This document shows, piece by piece, positions 38,653-52,302 of a stretch of DNA of 64,000 nt. Position 1 is the stretch's first letter; every line of letters begins with the position of its first letter. The notes below the pieces were generated by a model, which worked only from the letters and a program-made list of their open reading frames with translations, did no database searches and had not been told where the DNA came from. The translations under genes and the position numbers were made by a program. Source of the DNA: Polydactylus sextarius (Eukaryota; Chordata; Actinopteri; Polynemidae); assembly GCA_016801845.1 (NCBI GenBank), contig CM028923.1, positions 5,877,001 through 5,941,000 of the forward strand, written 5' to 3'.

Positions 38653-39810
38653 CATTATTTAGTATCATGGGGCCCTGTTATATCTGTTGAAATATTGACA
38701 TCAGCCAGTGCAACCTCAGTACAGGTCTGCTCTCTGCTGTAATGGTCAAAGATGAATTTAGATTAACCATCATAGTTGAAATGCAGCTGTGTATTCTGAG
38801 AGGTGTGTCTGTGCATGTTTTAGTCTTTATGTTGGTAACATCTTCCAAAACAGAATCCTCCAAAAAGGCACCGTGGATATTTTTTATCTCTTTCTTCATG
38901 TCCTTGATTCTTGACACTTGTGCATCCTGGGAAATTTGACTGCCAAGGACACTCTGATGTGCACGCCCTGCAACCCCAGTACCGTTTTTTTTTCTGTCTA
39001 CTGTCATTGTTGATTGAAACTCAGCGCAGCATCTCCTCTACTACACTCCTCCCTGGAGATGAAGACCTAGTTTTTGCTCTCCATATGTAATCAACTTCTC
39101 CCCTTTCATTAAAGTTAAGCCCTCAGCACATAGGGGAAGGGGAAAAAGCTTAGTCACTGAATGTGCTGAATATCAATCAGAGAAAGAGTTTTGGGTGGAG
39201 AGAGAGGATGTGAAGTTAGGGAGACACACAGAAAAGATGAGTCAACGCTGGAAGATACGTATTAAATATGTTCATGAGCAAACGTGTGTAAAAGAGGAAA
39301 TTGAGATGCAGTAGAGACAACGTCTCTCTGCATTTCAACAGTCCACCCATATTTTTGTCATCATCTTTGACTAAATCTCGTCTGTGTCTGTGTTTGGCGA
39401 ACAAAGCCATGACAGAGCCAGGCAGGCACGTGGCTGTGGCCGTTCCATCTGGTTTGGCTCTCCAGATCTCTCCTTGTTAGACCATTACTGCCGTTTAGTC
39501 TCAGCTGCCCGCTCCTACAACTGGCAAACCAACCAAACCACTGTCCTCCTCTCCTTCTGCCACCACCATCAATGTTTGGCTTTGGTTTGCAGTAGCAGCT
39601 TAACTGTCAGCTCCCAAGTCCAGTCCAATAAGCTCTGCAGCCCCATAAAAACTGCTGTTGGTCTCACAAAAGAGAAAAAACCCAAACCATGCACTCTTAA
39701 CAGCCATTGTGATTGATTGAGTTCAGATTTGAGCAAAACCTTCCATTAAAGCCATCCGTCTTCCATCCATTGTAAATTGGATCTTAATGCCTTTGTGGAG
39801 ATGACTACCA

Positions 39811-39950
39811 TTATGTTTTCATGCTTTGCGTCCTTCTGTTCATCCGTCCTGTTCTAGTGAATGCAATATCTCTGTAACACCTTGAGGGAATCTCTTCCAG
39901 TTTGGTACAAATGTTCACTTGGACTCAAAGACAAACTGAAGGATACACTG
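39811..39950. repeat. Dispersed teleost repeat, copy 2 (partial)
   Basis: Shares with copy 1 the order ATATCTC..GAA/AACACCTTGAG, then TTTGGT, then CACTTGGACTCAAAG. It lacks the later GGTCAAAGGTCACTGT part. It is in the same orientation as copy 1. Confidence 0.6.
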
Positions 39951-42247
39951 GCATAAAAATAAAACATGGAATGCATTGTTCTTGCGTCATATTGCATCAT
40001 CAGCACAATTTAAAATGTGCTTTTAAAGGTGGGTGCTGATTTAGCTCTATTTATTCTCACAAGTACCTTGTGTTGTGATACAATGCCCTGCAATTTAGGC
40101 TCTGATTCCCTCGTGGCTCTGCACACTACAGATGTAACTGTGCGTGTTAGAATGTGTTGGCAGGCGCCTCGTTTCACACAGTGTGGGCTAGAGACTTGGC
40201 CGATGCAGATACGCTAAGGGAGACACGTTCTGAAATAGAAACATCAGTCCTGCACCCTTCTAAGCAGACGGATGGAGAAGTAGGAATTCAGGGTGGTAGC
40301 AATGGCTGCCAAATTACAGAGAAAAACACCTCACATCTTTCCTTATGTGAGTGGATTATCTTGTCTTGTTTCTCCAGGCTTTGTAGTTGTCAAATACCCT
40401 CCTAATGAGCTGATATCGCACCACGGTTTGCCTCCTTTGTCCCTTCCTATGTTAATGCCCCCCCTTAGTGTAGATTTCTGACTCCACACACCTACCTTGG
40501 TGGAGATCATTTGGCCAGCTAGCAGCTGCTGGACAAGTGACTCATTTCTGATTTGCACATAGAGCTAACATGTCTACCAGTAGTTGAATAATGAGCTTCT
40601 GATGCCAATTTGTGAACAGTGTAGTTTTTGTGGGTGAAGGGATGGTGGGTGGGGGTAGTGCATGCTGGATGATATGCAAAACGAACAAATGAGGAGGAGG
40701 AATTGAGGGTGTATTCCCATCTCTTAGGAAAACATAATTTAGGATCATTTGTCCCAGAAGAATGCCAGTAAAAATGCTAGAGCACTCCAGAGCTCAGCTC
40801 ATAAAAAGATCAGTTATTCCTTTGCTTATGAATATGTTGAATAATATCAGAAATAAATGTTGCACCCTTCCTCCTTCAGCTTATCTTATTTCCTTTCCTT
40901 CATTAATTGTGACTCTAATGCTCCATTTTGCTTTTCCCCCTACAGGAGCAAAATAAACACACACACAGTGTTAGTCCCATAATTGGTAATTATGTATTTT
41001 TAGTCTCATCTCAATATGCTAACAGGACTATTTTCCAACACGAAAACTCTGTAACAGAAAGGCCGCTTCAGAATTCACAGCTAAAGTGTGAAGCTATGTA
41101 TTTAAATGCTCCTAATAATACATTTGTCACCTCTATTAAGAGGACAGGTCCTGAGAATTAATTAGTCAAAAGGCTGTAAAGCATGAGAGGAGGTGGCTTT
41201 TTCCACACTGAACTGAACTGAACACATCACAAAATAACTGACAAATAGCTGTGAGAACAGTCATTCAGTGCTATGTGGCCCAGTATATTGCATTCATAGT
41301 CTTTTTGCTGCTCTCTGTAGAGAATTCAAACTTATTCTCTCATGCAGACTAAGTGCTGCATGAGTGTCCTCAGTCAGAAATAAAACATGTTTACATAACT
41401 ATAACTCTTGGTGTTTAGACAAATCATCACTTAGTCAGCCCCCACATAAATGCACATAGATGTGTTAATGTGTGCAACTGTACGACACTGAAACACTTAG
41501 CTTCCTCATGTTAAATGGCCACTAATTCTCTGTATCAGGGGATTATACATAATTGATTTATGGATGAGGAGTGAAATTACTCATCAGTTGAAAGAAAAGG
41601 GCATTTTGTCTTCAGGCTGGAGCACGCCAAACTATATTCTGACTTAATAGAGGAGATGTACTTGTGCTCCAGGCTCTCTATCCAGCCTGTGTTAAAGCTC
41701 TGTGATTTGGATATTGTATGTCCATAACTTTAGAATAGCAAATGACATTATGTTGACATTGACACAGTTAGAGATGTTGCTCACTGAGTAATCATAGTCT
41801 AAATAATTTTGAGCATTTTAAAGTGTCTTCTTGTTGGCCATCAAACAGAATATACACTGTATAATCTTTTCACCGACTCTTCATTTTAAAATTTTGAACT
41901 CAAGCCATGAAACTGTCCCCACGTTGCCTCATACTCCTAAACCGCAGTCGCTTTCTCTCTGTCTCTGTTGGCTATTTCCTCTTGTAGCTGTATGAGTGTG
42001 TGAGCCCGTGCGTCAACAGAAACCTGAGCCAGCACTGAACACCAACATCATCAAAAGCGATTCATCGTGTTAGCGTACAGTAGGAAAAGGGATCTGTGTC
42101 TACATTACAGTTGATGTGGCAGATCTGTTTCATTTGAGTTCGATGTTTTTCCTGGTACCTCTGTTAATAAATCCGTGCTTTGCTGAAAGTGGAGGCATTT
42201 CTTCCTTCAAGTTCCCTGTACAGCGATAGCATATCTAGACTGCTGCT

Positions 42248-42273
42248 GTTGCTAGGCTCTGTTGCTAGGCAAC
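42248..42273 (+). promoter_or_regulatory. RFX-type palindrome GTTGCTAGGCAAC with an adjacent half copy
   Basis: A perfect inverted repeat, GTTGC-TAG-GCAAC, at 42261-42273 fits the RFX-family X-box. Immediately before it, 42248-42260 repeats GTTGCTAGG, so the two form a 13-bp direct duplication. Binding is inference. Confidence 0.5.
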
Positions 42274-42708
42274 TATTTATCTACTATTATGGGATTTTGT
42301 GAGGCTCAATGGGGAAGTTAGCACGGACAATTTGGCCTTCTGTTTTGTACACTGTGTGATGTCATGTTATGCATATTCAACTTGCAAGTGTGAATGTTCT
42401 GTGACAGTGGGGCTAAACAACAGCTGCAAGTCAGCTGCTGCCCACAACATATTTATGCATAGATTTACAGTACAACACCAAAAAACTAAAACAAAAACAA
42501 AACATGCAATCCAACATTATAAATGATATAGATGGACATGGTATATTCTCTTTGTCTTTAACCGTCGGAAACATTGACAAAGGTTTTGATTGTGTTTGTC
42601 AGTGTGCAGGTGAAGCTAGTATGGGTCAAGGAGAACGCCAGGTGCCAATTGAGAGCTCAGCTATTTATACAAGAGTGACTTTTACGGTGTCTCTTGACCT
42701 GTCCTATC

Positions 42709-42711
<3 letters not shown>

Positions 42712-42774
<63 letters not shown>
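42712..42774. repeat. Long (CA)n microsatellite
   Basis: About 60 bp of nearly pure CA. Confidence 0.97.
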
Positions 42775-42777
<3 letters not shown>

Positions 42778-45139
42778 ACACAAACTTCCGCTCTATTCCT
42801 GCACCTGTCACTCAGCAATCGATAGTTTCCCTTGTTCTCAGTCCCTTCAAAGGTGAGTCTCTGACCTTCCAAGCACTTCCATTAAATGTATTACTGTTCC
42901 ATCTAATCTAACGCACGGCACAAGACTATCTACACATATATGCCATGAAAACAGACTCACCACCATTATATCATCAAAGTGGGCATACTCAGTGTTAACT
43001 CCAGGAGTGTGGGCTCACTGTTGGACAGGGAAAGGAGATGATTGATGCCAATCAGTGGCAAATTTGCATGCCAATAGGACTGTGAATAAGCAGTGATGGA
43101 GTGAATGTTTAATTTCCTCGCAGGCCTAAGAAAACCTCTTCTCCTCCTCTTGTGGGATAAAAGACACTGACTGTGTAAGATTTTCCTTGATGGCCTTCAC
43201 ATTTTCATGTTATGAATTGGATTAATTGTGTGACTTGGATGTAATGGGTGTTAGTTGGTGGTAAAGAGAACTGTAGTGAAAGTACTAACTGTTTCTTTAA
43301 ATCAGATGAATGATTGTATTTAAATGTATATTCAAGTATTTGATTAAAGTAACACCTTAGTTTACTAAAATGTACATTTCCCTGACATATAGAGCTTAGT
43401 GTTCAAGGTTAGAAGAGCCTTTCAGAAATCAATTGTATTTGTTGTGATTAGAAACAAGCATGCAAACATCTGTTTCTCAGCAGTGCTGGCAAACATTAAA
43501 GATTTTCTTAGGACACAAATATAAACCAGTCACTGTGAAAGCAGTAAGCCATAAATCATAGCTTGTCTTGTGAAAATAGTTTATTGCACATGACAAGGAT
43601 ATGTTTGCAAAAGCTTGTGTTTGCTTGTAGATGTGGTGAATCACATAGAAAGGGAAGTGCTTTTACCGAAAGTGAGCAACCATAAAGACAATTGAGGACA
43701 TCTCGTGTGAGTGCATGAATGTGTGTGTATGTGCATGTATGTGTATGTTGTTAAGGCCCTCTGCCCATTTGATGAATGAATCAGGGGGTTGAGTGTAGGA
43801 CAGTGTCAATAAAACACTTAGTTCCTCTGTCCCATTGTCTTCCATCTTTTCATCTTCACTCTTTCCCACAACTAAATTCCATTCCATTTTCTCTCTCCTT
43901 TCCCTGCCGTTTCTGTTTTGTCTGTATTTAATGTGTTAATTTAATATTTCTCTGTTTAATGCATTTCTCTGTCATCTATAGCTCTTTTTTTCTTTTTTTG
44001 TGTGTGCTGCTTGAGGCCAAAGCTCTGGTGGCAAATAAATGTCTGCAGTATTATTTTACGGGACAGTGACATAAAAGTTTCCCTCAGTTTGGAACAATTA
44101 ACAGAGCAAAAACCTGAGGGGACAATCCAAGGAGAGACAAGTTGGGGACACAGAAATGGAGATGGGGGTGGGGGTGGGGGGATGTTTAAAAATGACCTTG
44201 AGTTAGTCATTCTTTGTAAAGGAGAGAATGAGGGACACGAACAAAAGATAAAGAGAGAAGTCAAAGAGAAGTCAAAAGAAGCATGGTAAGGAACAGCTTT
44301 GAAAATTCAGTTATGTAAACCATTACTGGCATAGAAACACTACACACTTTGTAGAAGCCTAATAATGCATTCATTTGTTGCAGGCAGTTTACCTTTTGAT
44401 CCAGGGCAGTTTTGGGAGAATTTGGCAGCTACGGAGCAGGATTTCCTTCCTATTTGCAAGAACAAAGCTGAACACTTCTGATTTGTGTCTCTCTTATGAC
44501 TGACGCATTCTTCGTAGCAATGGTGGCTCATTCTCATGGGGATTGCAATAATTACAGCCTCCTGCTATAGTAACAGGAAAAATTTGAATCTTCAAAACTT
44601 AAGACACAAAAATAATAAAACCAAGGCACATTCATAAACTTAAAGCAAGTTGAAGACATTTAATTATTCCCTTTTTAAACTTTACAACGGGAAAACACAT
44701 TTGTGAAATGCATCCAGACCCGGTGGCTCTGTCCACTTCACACTCACACACTGTGATGTATGGTTTTGTTTCACAGTGTCTGTTAGCCATGACTATTATG
44801 GCTGTTTCTTTTTTACTCTCAGATCTCAGCCAGCTGCCAGCACCCCACACATACACTACATAGGCACTACATAAACACTCTCACCACCACCCAATCCATG
44901 CCTTTATATCATGGCGTTTTGCCCTTGTTTGTGCCAGCTACCACATACTGTGCCAACTAACAACCTCCCTGCAACCCTCCACACTCACACAGACTACAAA
45001 CACATACACACCAACTGAGATAAAAAGACCATAGATCATACAAATGCTAAACTTTGATCAATCTGGCAACAAGTGTGAATAGGATCATTAATAGGGATTT
45101 AGCATGGGGCTGCTATCTGCGATTAGTCATACGCAAACG

Positions 45140-45160
45140 CACACACACACACACACACAT
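45140..45160. repeat. (CA)n microsatellite
   Basis: About 20 bp of CA. Confidence 0.93.
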
Positions 45161-47665
45161 ATGCTTTCTTTCAGCCGCTAGGATTTCAAATAGGTCTTTT
45201 CGCACTCTACACACATGCAGACACACATGCACATACACTGTTCACTTTTCTCTTTCCAGAGACGAGCTGCAGCATGCAAACAGAGTACCAATGGGGCCTT
45301 TAATTGGGGTGTAATCTAAAAAGTGTAATTTGCCTAGAGTAGAGAGGGAGATCTGACAGCAAGAGTAAAAGAAAGAGGGATGGGAGTGGATGGGAGTATT
45401 ACTGGTAGGGAAAAAAAGGGGGCTGGATGAAGAAATTGGGCAGATGAGTGTAGAAAAATAAGATGAGAGTATGATGGCTGGGCAAGGGAATAGACACATA
45501 AAGATAAATGTGGGGTTCAGTGACAGAGATTGTGAAGGAAAAATGATTCGAAGGCAGAGGAAAGAGGAGAGAGAGGGGCAGGTAAAAGTGGTGCAAAACA
45601 GTGAACTTAATATATTTCCCAGTCTTATATCATGTGTCACTCATGGCTATCTCCACTCACTGCCTCCTTATTCTCTCATACACAGCTCTCAGATTACAGC
45701 CATTTGCCACATTAGATCTGGTTCTAAACAAGTCTCAATCCAATTCAAATCCACAAATCAGTGAGCATTCCCCTTCCTAAACTCCTTAGATTTCTATTGC
45801 CAAAAGCTGATTACATCGCTTTTGTAACCCACAAAACCCACCGCCGCTGTGGCTTTCCAACTGCAAGCCTCTTATCTATCAAAACGGACTAATGTGTTTG
45901 AAGCTGACCGCCGTGAAAGCCAAAGGAGAGAGGGAGAGAAAATCTTGCCATATTGCCATAAACATGGTTTGTTGATACCTCTGCAAACATACAACATTGT
46001 GATCATAGAGATAAATAGCAGCTGTGATCTCCCAGCCAGGGTGAAAGAAGATGAATCTGGATTGTCAGCTTTCAATTTTTTCCACTTTACCTTCTCCCTA
46101 TTAATTGTTTTTTTCTTTATATTGCAGACCCCTCTTTCTTTTTTTTCTAAGCCTTTTTGTTTGCATTTTTTTCGACATCTTTTTTTTTCCAAAATAAAAT
46201 TAGATAGAATTAAGTAATCTTGTATTTTTATTTGTAATCATTCCATCATCAATTTACTCAGCAATGTCAATGGATCATGACGGGAGACTTAAAAAGCCAG
46301 TGGACCAGTGGGGCTCCTCTCATATAATAACATTATCTTTATTCATTCATGTTGGCTTCCCCCTGGTGTTAAGATCAATTATGATGAGCATGTGTTTATC
46401 CAGCCAAGGTCATATAGTATTAGTCTATTGTTGAGCTTTTCAAAATGAATCTGACCTCAGCCTTCACCTCAACCTCCCGAACCTTGACCCCTGACTTGCG
46501 ACCTCTGTGTTGTGTATAAGATCATTGTTTGTCCTTTGAGCGATACAAAAAAGACTGAACAGGGAGGCACAGCTGTTGCTAGTTGTCTTAATGGGGCATT
46601 TACGCTTTACAAGTCTGAGCTTGTGTCGTTTGGAGCTTTGGTTTCTTCCTTTATTTTCATTTTTCCTTCTCTTATTCATCCTTTTAGCCCACCTTTGGCT
46701 CCCCCTTCTGCTAAAATAAAATGAGCCTGGCAGTTGGCATTTTGCTGTTTGGATGTCAGGCTTCTCCCCCCCATGTTCAATTATTCATGCTGAACTCCTC
46801 ACTCCCCACAGCTATGGAAGCTAAAACTCACATGCACACATGCGCGCGCACACACGCACAGCTCCGTAAATGCATGTGCCATGTGTTGGCAGTGATATTT
46901 TTGGGGCTTTGTTTTGGGAAGGGAACTGGCAGCTTCAGTATAGAGAGTGCAATACACAAGTGAGAGACTATTATTGGAGATGAAGGCAAAGGGACTTCTT
47001 TTTCTCTCCCACCCTCCCCCTCCTCCCCCTTTTATAACAGTTTTGACGTAATTTTTGGTGAGACTCTGACTTTATCACAATCCCCAGTTCTTTTTTTCTC
47101 AATTTGAGGTACTTTTAAACACTCCTATTCTTCTCACTTCTATATATTTGCCAGTCTTTAATTTATTTGCCTATCTTACACAATGCCCATCGAACAGTGC
47201 ATCTCCTTTGTTTCTCACACGTTTCAGCTGCTCTCATTCCTCATTCGTCTATTTTTTCCCTCCTCTGTCCGTTTCATTTCCGTGCTCTGCTCATTTTTCA
47301 TTCATCTGTTTTTCCTCTGCAGCTCATTCATCTACATACTCTCACCATCTCCTTCAGTGTGCAGCTCGATGTCCTTACCCTTCCCATCCACCCGCACACA
47401 TGTTGTTATTCCCTCTCAGTGCTGTGACAGTGTCTCTGCCAGGGTTAGGTAACAGCGTGCAGTGTGCCCTACTGAGCTGCGGTGAATAATTCAGTCCAAG
47501 GGACATGAGGCTACACTCTTATGTCAACTAGAATTACAAGTTACAAAATACAGTATGTACAAAAGAGAAAGTGAGGCATCAGCTCAGTAGAGTGTGTCTG
47601 ATAAGAAATGAGAAGCAAGAAGCTCAGGTGTGACTCCAGATTTAGCTCTCTCAGAACAGAAAATC

Positions 47666-47677
<12 letters not shown>

Positions 47678-47725
<48 letters not shown>
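47678..47725. repeat. (AT)n microsatellite
   Basis: Uninterrupted AT over about 48 bp. Confidence 0.97.
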
Positions 47726-47726
<1 letters not shown>

Positions 47727-48183
47727 CATATGCTGTAATTGTACTATCAACTTAAGTTAACAGCTGCTAGACTAAATTTTATTTCTTCATGATTATGAAT
47801 GTAGTGAGCTGTTATGTGCAGTTTAGTGCACCTTTGAATTGGTTGTGTTGTCAGTTGCAGTGCTTCATCAAAAAGGCTGCCAAATGGTGGGTTAGCATAT
47901 GTGCTGTTTTAAGCATTTGAGTACAAAATATTCAGAGTTTTTTTTTTTTCTCACCAGGAATAGAGGTGGAACTCGTTGTGAAGAAAAGCATGTTCAGGGA
48001 AAGGAGATGAGTCAGTGGGACAGAGGAAGGGCAGCAGGGAGAGAGCAGAGGGTGAATAAGACTAAATAGGAAATCAAGGTGAATTATAGGGACTGGATGT
48101 AAGAACCAGATAGAAAAGCCTGGATGACTGAGAAAGGGGGTAATGAGAAAGGAGGAAATAAAGGACAAGTGAGTGAGTGAGAC

Positions 48184-48199
48184 TGTGTGTGTGTGTCTG

Positions 48200-48254
<55 letters not shown>
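48184..48254. repeat. (GT)n microsatellite with one early interruption
   Basis: TG runs at 48184-48196 and about 48202-48248, joined by CTGAC, then a TATGTG end. Confidence 0.97.
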
Positions 48255-48255
<1 letters not shown>

Positions 48256-49098
48256 AGATAGGCATGGACAAAGGACTCCTGATGTGAGTCATCCAGCCAG
48301 TGAGAGATGGGTCACCATGGACACGGCCACTGACCCCTGCACTGATGCCCGATCTATTGATCCCATTAAAGCTACACCTCAGTGTTTCTGTTCCTCCCTT
48401 CCTCCGTTGCTTTCCTGTCAGACTGTATTAATCTTAATGAGATCAACAACTCTGCATCTCTCTTCACTGCTCTCTTGTCTGTGGCGTCTGTCTGTATGTA
48501 TCAGTTTCTGTCTAGCTGCCCGGCTCTCCGTGCACATCTGCCTTCTTATATTAGCATCTATTTTGTCCTTTTATTGGCTTGCTGCCTGCGGTATAAAGTT
48601 CCATTGCCATAAATAGAAAACATTATGCAAATCATGATTACAACATTGTGAGGAAATAATAAGGAGATAACCCAATAAATACGAATATATCAAGCCAAAC
48701 ATAACTCAGATAATAGATTTGAGATATTATTCTCTTACTAATTGGGCTCATGCAGAGACCGTGTAAAGATTAAGTGTAGTCATCAATAAATGAATGCGGG
48801 TTTAGTTGTACTGTGTACTAATGCATATACTGTTTGTCCGTAGCGTTGTCCGATTACTCAACAGTGAGATCATTCTCAATTAGCCTCCGTTGTGGTAATA
48901 TGAAAGGTTATCGGCCACGTGGCAATATGCAAGTGCATGCACACACAAATGCGCACATACCGACAAGCGTCCTCATTTAAGGCCATTAAAAGTTATTTCT
49001 GTGGGAAATGTCCTCGGTGGCAGAGCTGTACCTTTCTACACTGAGACTTGATTAGAAGTTGATTTAATGCTCTGCCTATGCTCTGCTGTGACATGAGT

Positions 49099-49108
49099 GT
49101 TGCCATGG
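49099..49108 (+). promoter_or_regulatory. GTTGCCATGG, partial RFX X-box
   Basis: Exact 10-mer covering one half-site and the centre of the RFX palindrome. The second half (AGGAAC) is degenerate. Confidence 0.25.
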
Positions 49109-49876
49109 AGGAACATTTTAACAACTGTTTGTAGCTGCTCTCTACTACCTGTTAATTGGATGTTCATTGTCCTTAACCTATTTGTGTGGAGCTCTGCTTT
49201 AGGTGAACCTGTAATTTTTTCTCTCTAATTCCCCAGTTTCTTAGGTCACTAGTAGTGCTTTAAAGTTATTTTATTTGTATTGTTCTCGCACAGTTTTAGG
49301 ATACCACAGATTCTAGATACAGGCACTTCATACAAACACAAGTCCAGTTTATCCTGTGCAATAGTTTTTATTCCTATAATTGAGAGTTGAGTTGTCTCAC
49401 TTCAGTAATCTGTATCAAATATAAAGCTTGGCATTGCACCCAGGGAGCCCCGAGCTATCAGTCTGCCACACATTCACCTTGACACATCCCATCTTTTAAA
49501 ATCAGAAGCACTCAAAGCTCTATTTGCAGGCAAAGAGGGGTGGCAATTTTATGCATTTTTGATCTGAAACTTGAGCAAGCTCCTTTCCTCTCCATGCTGG
49601 CTTTCAATAAATTCAGATGATTTCTCGTGTCATTAAATGCTGAAATTTGACTTGCAAATGGCCTTCTTGTGCTTTGTATGAGGGTGAGATGAATGCACAG
49701 TAGACACACACACTCATATATCCAGACATGCAGAGGCAGACAGCCAGCACTCGCGTACCTCATGTTTAATTAAGCGGTTTGTCTGTGAGAGAGTGAGTGA
49801 TGGGTATAAAACACTGTTACTTCAGCGTGTGTTTTCTTCAATAAACTTTTCCTTTCACCACTCAATATCCTGTGGC

Positions 49877-49891
49877 CCTATAGGGGGCAGT
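49877..49891 (+). promoter_or_regulatory. CTCF-like motif
   Basis: CCTATAGGGGGCAGT matches the CTCF core YAGRGGGCRSY at all 11 positions and the preceding CCAS at two of four. It lies about 460 bp before a CpG-dense patch. Occupancy is inference. Confidence 0.4.
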
Positions 49892-50340
49892 ACATATTAG
49901 TGGCCTCTTTTGTCCTCTGCCAGCATGACCAAGGTAAACATCCTCTTGGATTATCTCTTTCATTCTTTATCTTACTCTCTTCCTCTTTTCACCCCCCCTT
50001 TCTTCCCTCTCCCTCCCGCCCTCTCATCCTCTTTCACACTCACTCCATCTTGATTCTGTCTCTTTTTCCCATCTCAGAGATGAAAGCCTCCCCACAGCTC
50101 CTTTCACTCCTCCTGAAGCGGCCCAAATGAGGTAGCTTATCTGATGAATTCCCCCTCTCCCTCTTCAGACAGAGACACACCGACACACACACAGACACAC
50201 AGACACACATATGCAGATACATATGTCTTGCCAGTTTACACCACAATAACATTGGCTACCACAGCTGTAAATTTGACACATACACACACACTTACGCATC
50301 ATATAAACATATGCATAGGCAGATAATAAGGAAAACACCC

Positions 50341-50470
50341 ACACAGACGCATACGGCGTGCCTGGAGGCATGGCAGGCCTGGTGGGAGATCGGGGGGGCC
50401 TGGCATCGTGGTATGAGGTGGCTGGCGTCGCGTCCCCAGGGGCGGCAGGCCGACTGTGATGTCGGGTTAT
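50341..50470. other. Isolated CpG-dense, GC-rich patch in the intron
   Basis: By direct count, 130 bp contain 11 CpG dinucleotides, far above the surrounding intron. Both strands are open across it, but no known protein motif appears in any frame. It could be a small CpG island, an enhancer or an unrecognised exon. Confidence 0.4.
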
Positions 50471-52204
50471 TGGGCTCAGCACAGCAATTCTTTTTGGTCT
50501 GCTCTGTAGGGGGGCATGAGGGAGTGCATGCGTATGACGGCTTTTATTAAACAGTAATCTCAACAGCTGTTGTTCAACCAAGCATCTCCCCTTCCCCCAG
50601 CTCTGTGTCTACTTTCTTTCTTTTCCTTCCGTCTTTTTAGGCGTCTGTCTGTTTTCCCCGTCAGAGCACAGCATGGGCCGACAGGATCCACTAGAGACCT
50701 ATTATAACCAACCTGCAAGTTCACCCTGTCTCCAAAACATTATGTTCATATTCAACTAATTTACATTACTAAATTTGTTTAGTGGGAAATGCAAAGCTGG
50801 ATTATGTTTTCTAACTGTCATAACAAGGAAATTAATGTAACTAAAAGTAACTGTAAACTGCAGATGCAGAATGTGTACACTGAATGTTTCCCTAGGTGTT
50901 AGGTAATGAACATTTTTATGATTATGTTAAGCAACTCAAAACAGTTGGCCAAAGCTATGGAGAGACATGAGACAATAAGTTTGAACAAGTGTTTTAATCG
51001 GCTAAACTTATATCTCAATGTTTTAGGAAAAAATGGTTGTAAATGTAATTCAAACAGCAGTTACATTCCCTCCAAAATATATCAAGCTAAGCAAGTGCTG
51101 GTTATGTTGAAAACTGTGTCGCCTACATGTCCCTCTTTGAATATTCATAAATACACATACACAATAAAGTCAAATTCAAATGTGTCTGTGTCACTAAAAA
51201 TGTTCTGCAAGCAAGTGACAGCATTAGAGCAGCCAGCATCAAAAAGATGTGTGTTTCTTTTATTTGTGTTAGTAAACCCTTTAGTGTAGAATAAGAATTA
51301 ATGAGACAGAGAGCAAAGGGTAAAGTGCAGCTGTACACTGGCACCTGCACTCTCCTCAAACACATCCAAGCACATATAACCCCTGTACCTGCAGCTGGTT
51401 ACTGATTGAGCTGTTCTACACCCAGGGGGACTCGCCCCAATGTGGGACATGTGTGTCTCTCTCACTAATTACCCCCCTAACACCAGCTTGCCAAGTGAGG
51501 CACCCCTTTCTCCTCTACTGGTTATTAATAAGAGGAAAGATACTGTTGTTTCCTCTGTCCCCATACATTCATCCCCATCTCTTACTTCTCCTGGCTTCCC
51601 TCCCTCCTCGCTCCCTGCTGCCTGTCTGTCACCCAGAATGTGCTGTCCTGCCCCAGTTCTCTCCCCTAGGCCTCTGGCCTCTCCCCTGGGTGCCATGTGG
51701 AGGGATGTCCTGGTCTTTGTCTCCCTGTCTGGACCCTGACATCAACCACAAGGGGAGAGAACTTAATGATGGGTTCAGCAAATGTGCTTACTGGCTCTAA
51801 CCCATATGGGTGTGGGTGAAAATGCACACACACATATTCTTCCTTTCTCCTTTCTCTTTCCCTCTGTCTCCATCTCTTAAAGTGACAGAATTGACAATGG
51901 TGCCGTCTGTTCACCATATCATTAACATGTCCCCCACTGTACTTATCCTGTTGGGCACATAATGAAAGATTATTTTAATCTAATCTTCATGCATTTTAAG
52001 TCCAATACTAAAACCAATAAACTGTGAGCATTATCCACTCTTTAGCTCACTGAATAGTGATACAGTTAAATAGTGTCCTTGTAAGTTATAATTAAGTTGG
52101 AGCAGAACTAACAAGTTTAGAGTAAGTTAGGCTTCCCCCTATTCATATTAGTGTCTCAAAGATGTACAATTAAATTTCACAAATGTCAATCATCAAGGGA
52201 ATGG

Positions 52205-52256
52205 AATCAGGTATATTAAATTAGGTATATTAAAGGTATATTAAAAATTTAAAAGG

Positions 52257-52296
<40 letters not shown>
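52205..52296. repeat. GGTATATTAAA-type tandem repeat merging into (TA)n
   Basis: Several degenerate copies of AGGTATATTAAA (52206 onward) lead into pure TA at 52264-52295. Another AAAGGTGTATTAAA follows at about 52320. Confidence 0.85.

Positions 52297-52302
<6 letters not shown>

Noticed and set aside
50906..51289. 127-codon open frame on the + strand
   Set aside because: AT-rich Asn/Ser/Lys composition, no recognised domain and no transcript signals. It is most likely chance.
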